This document shows, in pieces, positions 1 to 5,852 of a DNA stretch of 8,010 nucleotides; the stretch's first letter is position 1, and every line of letters begins with the position of its first letter. The stretch comes from Actinomycetota bacterium (GTDB lineage Bacteria; Actinomycetota; Acidimicrobiia; IMCC26256; PALSA-610). The stretch spans positions 1 through 8,010 of the forward strand of contig JAUZEM010000285.1 in assembly GCA_030839005.1 (NCBI GenBank), read 5' to 3'. Below the pieces are notes generated by a model, which was not told where the DNA came from, made no database searches, and saw only the letters and a list, made by a program, of their open reading frames with translations. A program made the position numbers and the translations under genes.

Positions 1-756
1 GGCGGGGACGCGAAGCCCACGTTCGCGCCGCCGCGCCCGTTCGAACGGGGCGTCGATCGCCGGCCCACCCTCGTCGACAACGTCGAGACACTCGCGCACG
101 TGGCGCTCATCGCACGCTTCGGCGCGCAGTGGTGGCGCAGTGCCGGCACCGAAGCCGATCCGGGCACGATGCTCGTCACGCTCAGCGGCGTCACGCGTCC
201 CGGCGTGTACGAGGTTCCCCTCGGATCGCCGTTGCGCGACGTTCTGCGCAACGCGGGCGCGCACGACGTCAGCGGCGTGCTCGTGGGCGGCTACTTCGGC
301 ACGTGGCTCACCCCGCGCCAAGCCGCGATGGTGACGCTGTCGGCCGACGATCTGAAGGCGATGGGCGCCGGTATGGGATGCGGCGCGATCGCGGCCCTCA
401 CCGGCGCGGCGTGCCCCCTCGCGGAGCTGGCGCGTGTCACGCAGTGGCTCGCCAGCCAGTCCGCCGGGCAGTGCGGAGCCTGCGCGCACGGGCTCCCCGC
501 GATCGCGGGTGCGGTCGAGCACATGGCGAAAGGCGCCGACCGCGACGCACGCGCGGAGGCTGCGGCCCGGCGCTGGCTCGACATGGTCGCGGGGCGCGGC
601 GCGTGCAAGCTGCCCGACGGCGCCGTGCGCTTCGTCTCGAGCGGGTTCACGGTGTTCGCCGAGCACATCGCCGAACACCGCGCGCAGGGCCGCTGCCCGG
701 CATTCGATGCACCGGCCGTGCTGCCGGTGCCCCGCCCCGAAGGGTCATGGCGATGA
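1..756 (+). CDS. NuoF-like NADH dehydrogenase / SLBB iron-sulfur protein, 5' truncated
   Basis: This is the C-terminal 251 residues of a protein related to the NADH-binding subunit of complex I (NuoF/Nqo1). The frame is open from base 1, so the start and any FMN/NADH-binding part lie upstream of the window. Visible residues 21-30 read RPTLVDNVET, matching the conserved PT-V-NVET motif of NuoF. Residues of about 57-115 look like an SLBB domain (TLSGVTRPGVYEVPLG), and the rest is the iron-sulfur region. Cys158, Cys161 and Cys202 match the spacing of three N3-cluster ligands of Nqo1, but the first ligand position is Ala155. Further cysteines are at 127, 138 and 232. It overlaps the following ferredoxin gene by ATGA, so it probably passes electrons between NAD(P)H and that ferredoxin in the cytoplasm; this is inference. 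It is not part of a complex I operon here, because no other nuo gene follows. The family is confident; the cofactor content and partner are not. Confidence 0.85.
   Translation, partial: GGDAKPTFAPPRPFERGVDRRPTLVDNVETLAHVALIARFGAQWWRSAGTEADPGTMLVTLSGVTRPGVYEVPLGSPLRDVLRNAGAHDVSGVLVGGYFGTWLTPRQAAMVTLSADDLKAMGAGMGCGAIAALTGAACPLAELARVTQWLASQSAGQCGACAHGLPAIAGAVEHMAKGADRDARAEAAARRWLDMVAGRGACKLPDGAVRFVSSGFTVFAEHIAEHRAQGRCPAFDAPAVLPVPRPEGSWR
739..744 (+). promoter_or_regulatory. Shine-Dalgarno site of the ferredoxin gene
   Basis: GAAGGG lies inside the end of the NuoF-like gene. It is 8 bases before the ATG at 753 but only 2 bases before the alternative ATG at 747. A normal spacing therefore favours 753 as the ferredoxin start, in the arrangement expected for translational coupling. 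Confidence 0.55.
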
Positions 757-971
757 GCGCGACCCGCACGCAACTACGTCTCAACCCGATCATGTGCGTC
801 GCGCACGGTCTGTGCGCGGAGCTCTTTCCCGAGCGGATCACCCTCGACGACTGGGGCTACCCGATGATCGACCCCACGCCGATCCCGCCCGAGCTCGAGG
901 AGCACGCGCGACGGGCGACCGACGCGTGCCCGACGCTCGCGTTGCTCCTGGAGCGCGAACGCAGCCGCTGA
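753..971 (+). CDS. CxxHxxC...CP single-cluster ferredoxin
   Basis: A 72-residue acidic ferredoxin that carries electrons in the cytoplasm. Cys15, Cys21 and Cys59 (in a DACP motif) are in the places expected for the three ligands of a 3Fe-4S cluster. The position that is a fourth cysteine in 4Fe-4S relatives is His18. Ferredoxins of this CXX?XXC(X)nCP type, with histidine or another residue at the variable place, are known from mycobacteria and other actinobacteria, where many serve cytochrome P450s. The start at 753 is chosen because its ATG overlaps the stop of the upstream NuoF-like gene (ATGA) and has a Shine-Dalgarno site at good spacing; ATG 747 would add only two residues. The overlap suggests the NuoF-like protein is its reductase or partner, which is inference. 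No P450 gene is visible, so the final electron acceptor is unknown. Confidence 0.88.
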   Translation: MSATRTQLRLNPIMCVAHGLCAELFPERITLDDWGYPMIDPTPIPPELEEHARRATDACPTLALLLERERSR

Positions 972-983
972 GCGCGGCGACGC

Positions 984-1009
984 CCGCGGGTGCGAGACTC
1001 CGCGGGTGC
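984..1009. repeat. 10-base direct repeat flanking the rhamnosidase start
   Basis: CCGCGGGTGC occurs at 984-993 and again at 1000-1009, a 16-base period. The second copy contains the GTG start codon; the first copy's GTG is out of frame. Each copy includes the palindrome CCGCGG. It could be a binding site for a regulator or just chance in GC-rich DNA. Confidence 0.35.
994..999 (+). promoter_or_regulatory. possible -10 element before the rhamnosidase gene
   Basis: GAGACT fits the minimal actinobacterial -10 pattern (A at position 2, T at position 6) and ends 6 bases before the GTG at 1006, where a leaderless transcript would begin. No Shine-Dalgarno sequence or clear -35 box is seen. It is a weak match in a short GC-rich spacer. 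Confidence 0.22.
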
Positions 1010-3789
1010 AGCGGGGCGGGGTTCGGCGAGGTGAGGGTCGGCAGCTCACGACGTTGGTCGCTGTCGTCGCGATCGCCTTCGTTGCCGGCGGGTCGGCGAC
1101 ACGCCCGACGCGACCGGATCGGCCCCCCGACCGTCGGCCCGGTGCGCCGACCGGTCTGACCGTCGACGATGACGCGGGCCCGCTTGCGGTTACGAACGCA
1201 CCTGCGTTCGGCTGGATCGTGAACGACCCCGACCGGGGCGATGCGCAGCGCGCATACCAGCTGATCGTCAGCGACGCACCGACCGCGGGAAAGCACCGCG
1301 TCCTGTTCGACAGCGGGGTGCGGACGAGCAGCCAACAGTCGTACGTGCACGCTCCCGGTGTGCGGCTCGCGGCCGACCATCGGTACTGGTGGACCGTGCG
1401 CACGCAGGACGACGCCGGCCAGTTCGGTCCGTACGCGGTCGACGCCCATTTCGACACCGGGCTCAATGATGCCGATTGGCACGCGTCGTGGATCCGCCGG
1501 GGCGGTGCGCGGCCGACGAGGTCCGACGACTTCTCGTTGATCCGCAGGGAATCGACACTCGGCGCGAGCCCGATCGTGCGCGCGCGGCTGTACGCGGCCG
1601 CGGGCCAGCAGTACGACCTGCGGGTCAACGGGACACGTGCCGCGCACGGCCCGTCGTTCTCGTATCCCGACGAGCAGTATTACGAGACGACCGATGTGAC
1701 CGGCGTGGTGCGAGCCGGCGCGCCGAACGTCTTCGCGTTCGTGACGCACTGGTCGACCGGCGGCCAGGGCCGGCCCGACTCACCGGAGGCATTGATCGCG
1801 CACATCACCGTCGACCACGCCGACGGAACGCGCGAAGTCATCACCACCGACGCATCGTGGCGCACGCGCGCGGGTCCGTGGATTGCCGACACGCGCCGCA
1901 ACGGCGAGGGCGACTTCGTCGAGCACATCGATGAGCGGCTCGACCCGATCGGCTGGGACCGTCCCGGCTTCGACGATCACACCTGGTTGGCGGCGACCGA
2001 GCTGGGCACGCATCCCTGGCCGCCCTTCAGCCACCTGGTCGCGGCGCGCACGCACATCGTCGAGACGTCGCGGACGCCGGTCACGCTGAAGTCGCTCGGC
2101 AACGCCGCGTACGTCGCCGACTTCGGCAAGATCACCTCCGCGACCCCCGTCGTCGAGATCCATCACGGTGGCGCGGGACGTGCCGTGAAGTTCGTCGCCG
2201 GCGACCTGCTCGACGCGAACGGACACGTCTCCGCGACGCGCGGCACCCAAGAGACCGACATGCACTGGGACTTCACCGAGCGCGGCGGCGCGCAGGAGCT
2301 CCGGCCGTTCGGGTACCTCGCGTTCCGCTACCTCGAGGTCGCCGGCGCGTCGGAGCCGTTGACCGCCGTCGACGTCACGATCGCGGCCCGCCACGCCGTC
2401 ATGCCCGACGAGAACGCGGCGCGCTTCCACACGTCGGATCCCCGCGTCGACGCGGTCTGGAACCTCGCGCGCAACTCCGCGCTGTACGACAGCCAGGAAC
2501 AGTTCCTCGACACGCCGACGCGCGAGAAGGGACAGTTCCTCGGCGATGCCTACGACGTCTCGCAGGCGACGATGGCGGCATTCGGCGAACGGTCGATGAC
2601 GTTCGAAGCGCTGCGCGACTTCGCCCGCTCCCAAGCGCGGTACTGGCCCGACGGCCGCGTCAACGCCGTGTACCCCAACAACGACGCGAACCGCGACATC
2701 CCCGACTACACCCAGGACTACGTCCAGTGGGTCTGGCGCGTATGGCTGACGACCGGTGACCACGACCAGCTCGCCGCGCTCTACCCCGTCGTCCGCAACA
2801 TCACCGACTACCTCGCGCGCGCCATCGACCCGAAGACCGGCCTCGTCACGAACTTGCCGGGAGGGGGCGGCGACTACGAACACGGGATGGTCGACTGGCC
2901 GCCCCAGATGCGGTACGGCTACGACATGAACACGGCCGCGCGCACGACGCTCAACGCGATGGCAGTCGACGACTTCCGGCGGGTCGCGGCAATGGCGGAG
3001 GCACTCGGCAAGCCCGCGGCCGAGAGCCGGCGCGAGGTGAAGCGCGCCGAAACGTTGACCGCGGCGATCCGCAAGCGGCTCGAACGGCCGGACGGCGTTT
3101 TCGTCGACGGTCTGCGGAGTGACGGCACACAAAGCGGACACGCGTCGCAACAGGCGAACGCGTTCGCGCTCGCATTCGGCATCGCGCCCCAGTCGCGGAT
3201 CGAGCCGATCACCGACGCCGTCGTCGGTCTGGGCACGGCGATGGGCGTCATGAACTTCCGGGTGTTGCTCGACGCCCTGCATGGCGCCGGCCGCGATGAC
3301 GCGCTCGTCGCCGCGCTCACCGACCCGAACCGCCCGGGATATGCCCAGATCCTGGAGGAGGGCGCGACGTTCACGTGGGAGAGCTGGGACGCGCGCCGCA
3401 CGGGCGACAGCGAGTCGCACGGATGGGGGTCGACGGTGCTCGCGGTGTTGCAGGACGACGTGCTCGGCGCGCGCGTGACCGCGCCGGGAGCTGCTCACAT
3501 CGAGATCGCGGTGCCGAAGACGACCCTCACCCGGGCCGCCGGCATCGTCACGACGCAGCGCGGGCCGGTCTCGATCGCGTGGACCCGCGACGCGGCCGGC
3601 CGCGAGACAATCGACGTGACGATCCCGACCAACGTCAGCGCCACCGTGCACATCGCCGGGTCGGGTGTCGGAAACGTCGAGGAGAGTGGGAGAAGCGTGG
3701 TCGGCGATCCCGGCGTGACGCACGCGCGGGGCGCACGGGGCGAGGTCGTGCTGAGCGTCGGTTCCGGCCACTACGTCTTCGCGAGTTAG
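1006..3789 (+). CDS. exported alpha-L-rhamnosidase, family GH78
   Basis: This 927-residue inverting glycosidase is predicted to remove terminal alpha-L-rhamnose from glycosides or polysaccharides outside the cell. Residues 1-31 form a signal peptide: a basic stretch with Arg7, Arg8 and Arg12, a hydrophobic core from about 14 to 27, and possible cleavage after Ala31. A beta-sandwich follows (about 36-155), then the rhamnosidase N domain (about 170-335), the concanavalin-like domain (about 355-460), the (alpha/alpha)6 catalytic barrel (about 465-815) and a C-terminal beta domain ending in the typical SGHYVF. The motif DTPTREKGQFLGDA gives Asp502, Glu507 and Asp514, with the same 5 and 12 residue spacing as Asp567, Glu572 and Asp579 of Bacillus RhaB. 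Glu792 in FTWESWD matches its Glu841. All catalytic acids are therefore present. GTG 1006 is the earliest possible start and gives the best signal peptide. No transporter or rhamnose-catabolism gene is nearby, and the natural substrate is unknown. Confidence 0.92.
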   Translation: MQRGGVRRGEGRQLTTLVAVVAIAFVAGGSATRPTRPDRPPDRRPGAPTGLTVDDDAGPLAVTNAPAFGWIVNDPDRGDAQRAYQLIVSDAPTAGKHRVLFDSGVRTSSQQSYVHAPGVRLAADHRYWWTVRTQDDAGQFGPYAVDAHFDTGLNDADWHASWIRRGGARPTRSDDFSLIRRESTLGASPIVRARLYAAAGQQYDLRVNGTRAAHGPSFSYPDEQYYETTDVTGVVRAGAPNVFAFVTHWSTGGQGRPDSPEALIAHITVDHADGTREVITTDASWRTRAGPWIADTRRNGEGDFVEHIDERLDPIGWDRPGFDDHTWLAATELGTHPWPPFSHLVAARTHIVETSRTPVTLKSLGNAAYVADFGKITSATPVVEIHHGGAGRAVKFVAGDLLDANGHVSATRGTQETDMHWDFTERGGAQELRPFGYLAFRYLEVAGASEPLTAVDVTIAARHAVMPDENAARFHTSDPRVDAVWNLARNSALYDSQEQFLDTPTREKGQFLGDAYDVSQATMAAFGERSMTFEALRDFARSQARYWPDGRVNAVYPNNDANRDIPDYTQDYVQWVWRVWLTTGDHDQLAALYPVVRNITDYLARAIDPKTGLVTNLPGGGGDYEHGMVDWPPQMRYGYDMNTAARTTLNAMAVDDFRRVAAMAEALGKPAAESRREVKRAETLTAAIRKRLERPDGVFVDGLRSDGTQSGHASQQANAFALAFGIAPQSRIEPITDAVVGLGTAMGVMNFRVLLDALHGAGRDDALVAALTDPNRPGYAQILEEGATFTWESWDARRTGDSESHGWGSTVLAVLQDDVLGARVTAPGAAHIEIAVPKTTLTRAAGIVTTQRGPVSIAWTRDAAGRETIDVTIPTNVSATVHIAGSGVGNVEESGRSVVGDPGVTHARGARGEVVLSVGSGHYVFAS

Positions 3790-3791
3790 GG

Positions 3792-3797
3792 CAAGAT
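3792..3797 (+). promoter_or_regulatory. possible -10 element before the F420-type oxidoreductase gene
   Basis: CAAGAT starts three bases after the rhamnosidase stop codon and ends 7 bases before ATG 3805. Spacing suits a leaderless promoter, and no Shine-Dalgarno sequence is present. No -35 box was found, and co-transcription with the upstream gene is equally possible. Confidence 0.25.
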
Positions 3798-3804
3798 CAC
3801 GCCC

Positions 3805-4677
3805 ATGCGATTCAGCTACGCCGAGACGTTCTGCGATCCCGCATTCCTCGCTCCCCTCGCGCAGGCGGCCGAAGACGCGGGCTACGACTCGTTCGTCGTG
3901 CCCGACAGCCTGATCTTCCCGGCCGCCTCCGACACCCTCTACCCGTACACCGCCGACGGCGATCGCGCGTTCCTCGAGGACAAGCCGATCATCGAGCCCT
4001 TCACGCTCATTCCCTACCTCGCGGCGCGCACGAATCGCATTCGCTTCACCACCTTCGTGCTGAAGCTCGCGGTACGGCCCGTCGTGCTCGTCGCCACGCT
4101 GGCCGCGAGCATCGCGGTGCTGAGCGACGACCGGCTATGGCTGGGCGTGGGCATCAGCCCCTGGCCCGAGGACTTCGCGGCGATGGACGTGCCTTGGGAG
4201 CGCCGTGGCGCGCGCATGGACGAGATGCTCGACGTCCTGCGAGGCCTCACGGCGGGCGGTTGGTTCGAGTACCACGGCGAGTTGTTGCAGCTCGAGCGCT
4301 GCAAGATCTGTCCCACCCCGATCCGCCCGATACCGCTCCTCGTCGGCGGTCACGCCGACGTCGCGCTACGGCGCGCGGCGCGCGCGGGTGACGGCTGGAT
4401 CCACGCGGGCGGCGATCCCGCCCAGCTCGGAGACATGGTGCAGCGCGTCCACGCGCGGCGCGCCGAGTACGGGCGCGCGGCCGAACCGTTCGAGGTCCAC
4501 GCGATCTCGCTCGACGCGTTCTCGGTCGACGGCGTGCACCGGCTCGAGGATCTCGGGGTCACCGACGCGATCGTCGGCTTCCGGTACCCCTACACGTCCG
4601 AGCCCGACACCCAACCGCTGCAGGAGAAGATCGAGCTGCTCCGCCGCTTCGCCGACGCGGTCATCTCACGGGTGTGA
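3805..4677 (+). CDS. LLM-class F420-dependent oxidoreductase (luciferase-like fold)
   Basis: This 290-residue TIM-barrel protein of the luciferase-like superfamily most resembles the actinobacterial F420-dependent group (MSMEG_3544-like, TIGR03854, from memory). Such enzymes transfer hydride to or from deazaflavin F420 in the cytoplasm; the substrate cannot be read from the sequence. Typical marks are the N-terminal strand and helix with EDAGYDSFVVPDS (residues 23-35), the glycine-rich GVGISPWPEDF (114-124) with RGARMDEML following (134-142), and PIPLLVGGHADVALRRAARAG (about 166-186) near the cofactor phosphate site. Length is normal for the group. ATG 3805 begins with the usual short first strand (MRFSYAE), and no better start is seen. 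It sits 15 bases after the rhamnosidase and 44 bases before a second luciferase-like gene that it does not closely resemble. Use of FMN instead of F420 cannot be excluded. Confidence 0.85.
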   Translation: MRFSYAETFCDPAFLAPLAQAAEDAGYDSFVVPDSLIFPAASDTLYPYTADGDRAFLEDKPIIEPFTLIPYLAARTNRIRFTTFVLKLAVRPVVLVATLAASIAVLSDDRLWLGVGISPWPEDFAAMDVPWERRGARMDEMLDVLRGLTAGGWFEYHGELLQLERCKICPTPIRPIPLLVGGHADVALRRAARAGDGWIHAGGDPAQLGDMVQRVHARRAEYGRAAEPFEVHAISLDAFSVDGVHRLEDLGVTDAIVGFRYPYTSEPDTQPLQEKIELLRRFADAVISRV

Positions 4678-4708
4678 ACGGGATTTCCTCGTCGTGACGC
4701 GGGGGTCG

Positions 4709-4714
4709 TAGGTT
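4709..4714 (+). promoter_or_regulatory. probable -10 element of a leaderless promoter before the second luciferase-like gene
   Basis: TAGGTT fits the actinobacterial TANNNT -10 consensus and ends 7 bases before ATG 4722, so the first transcribed base would be at or next to the start codon. The 44-base spacer has no Shine-Dalgarno sequence at a usable distance. No clear -35 box is visible. This suggests that the gene can be transcribed separately from those upstream. Confidence 0.4.
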
Positions 4715-4721
4715 CCCCGCC

Positions 4722-5828
4722 ATGAAATTTGCGATGTTCTACGAGATCCCGGTCGCGAAACCGTGGACGCCCCAAAAGGAGTACGAGGCGTACAAGAACA
4801 CGATCGAGCAGGTGAAGCTCGGCGATCGCATGGGATTCCAATCGTTTTGGACGGTAGAGCACCACTTCCTCGACGAGTATTCGCACTGCTCGAACCCAGA
4901 GGTGTTGTACGGCCACATCGCGGCGGTGACCCAGAACCTGCGCATCGGCTACGGCGTCCGACTGCTGCCGAAGCCGTACAACCATCCGATCCGTACCGCC
5001 GAGAGCGTCGCGGTACTCGACCTCGTCAGTGATGGCCGCGTCGAGTTCGGAACGGGCCGTTCATCGACCCGCGCCGAGATCGAAGGCTTCGGCCTCGACC
5101 CGCACGAGACCCGAGAGATGTGGGACGAGGCGTTGCAGCACATCGTCGGGATCTGGACCAACGACGAATATTCGTTCGACGGCAAGTACTGGCAGATGCC
5201 ACCGCGTCGCGTGCACCCGAAGCCCTTGCAGCAACCACACCCGCCGATCTGGGGAGCGACATCGAGCGTCGATGGCCACTACGAGATGGGCAAGCGCGGC
5301 ATCGGGCTGCTCTCCTTCACGGTGGGCAATCCTCCCGAGAACCTCGAAGAGCGCATCGTGAACTATCGCCGCGGCCTCGCCGACTGCGGCGAGCCCGTTG
5401 GCAAGTTCACGAACAGCACGGCCGCGACGTTCACGATGGTGCACTGCAGCGACACCAACGAGAGAGCGCGCGCGGAAGCCGAAGAGTCATTCGTCTGGTA
5501 TCCGCGCGCGGCCGGTCATCACATCGCGACTCTTGCCGAGTGGATGGAGGAGCGAGGCCAGGATCTCGGCAACTACGGCTACGCCGGGGAAGCGCGCAAA
5601 GGTGAGCAAGCCGGGTTCTTCGACCACTTGACCATGGACTACCTCTACGACAGTGGAGCCGGCGTCGTCGGCGACCCCGACCGCTGTATCGAGATCTGCA
5701 AGCGCTACGAGGCAGTCGGCTGCGAGCTGCTGTTCTGTCTCCTGAATCCGTACAACATCCCGCACGAGCAGGTCATGCACTCGATCGAGCTGCTCGGCCG
5801 GCACGTCATCCCCGAGCTCGACAAGTAA
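4722..5828 (+). CDS. LLM-class flavin-dependent monooxygenase, bacterial-luciferase-like
   Basis: This 368-residue TIM-barrel flavoenzyme, predicted cytoplasmic, probably uses reduced FMN and oxygen to oxidise an unknown substrate. TVEHHFLDEYSH (residues 44-55) aligns with the EHHF motif of bacterial luciferase alpha subunit, and His47 corresponds to its catalytic His44. LLPKPYNHPIRTAE (81-94), LDLVSDGRVEFGTGRSST (99-116) and PHPPIWGATSS (172-182) are further family marks, the last two lying near the flavin phosphate site. Length is typical. ATG 4722 gives the usual first strand (MKFAMFYEIP), with a TANNNT -10 element 7 bases upstream. It differs from the upstream F420-type protein in motifs and length, so the pair is not a recent duplication. 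Related genes occur in degradation clusters of actinobacteria, but nothing here identifies the substrate. Confidence 0.87.
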   Translation: MKFAMFYEIPVAKPWTPQKEYEAYKNTIEQVKLGDRMGFQSFWTVEHHFLDEYSHCSNPEVLYGHIAAVTQNLRIGYGVRLLPKPYNHPIRTAESVAVLDLVSDGRVEFGTGRSSTRAEIEGFGLDPHETREMWDEALQHIVGIWTNDEYSFDGKYWQMPPRRVHPKPLQQPHPPIWGATSSVDGHYEMGKRGIGLLSFTVGNPPENLEERIVNYRRGLADCGEPVGKFTNSTAATFTMVHCSDTNERARAEAEESFVWYPRAAGHHIATLAEWMEERGQDLGNYGYAGEARKGEQAGFFDHLTMDYLYDSGAGVVGDPDRCIEICKRYEAVGCELLFCLLNPYNIPHEQVMHSIELLGRHVIPELDK

Positions 5829-5852
5829 CGGACGAGCCGGATTCGCGCTCGG

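Noticed and set aside
129..752. Upstream extension of the ferredoxin frame
   Set aside because: The frame is open, but the extension is Arg-rich and overlaps the conserved NuoF-like protein. A fusion is not credible, as the ferredoxin has its own ATG and Shine-Dalgarno site.
1006..1098. Twin-arginine signal on the rhamnosidase
   Set aside because: An Arg pair is present (residues 7-8), but the following residues Gly-Glu-Gly do not fit the Tat consensus. A general secretory signal is more likely.
1780..3771. 663-codon minus-strand open frame
   Set aside because: It lies wholly antisense to the rhamnosidase, whose catalytic motifs prove the plus frame. Its translation is rich in Arg, Ala, Val and Asp with no domain, typical of shadow frames in GC-rich DNA.
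3375..4391. 338-codon plus-strand frame across the rhamnosidase end and F420-type gene
   Set aside because: Low-complexity Arg/Gly/Ala-rich translation that bridges two well-supported genes in a different frame.
3805..5828. The two luciferase-like genes as a LuxAB-type heterodimer
   Set aside because: They belong to different subfamilies with different lengths and motifs, and no lux reductase or aldehyde-producing genes accompany them.
5833..5851. CGAGC/GCTCG inverted repeat after the second luciferase-like gene, as a terminator
   Set aside because: Only 5 base pairs with a 9-base loop and no T-run, so it is too weak to call.
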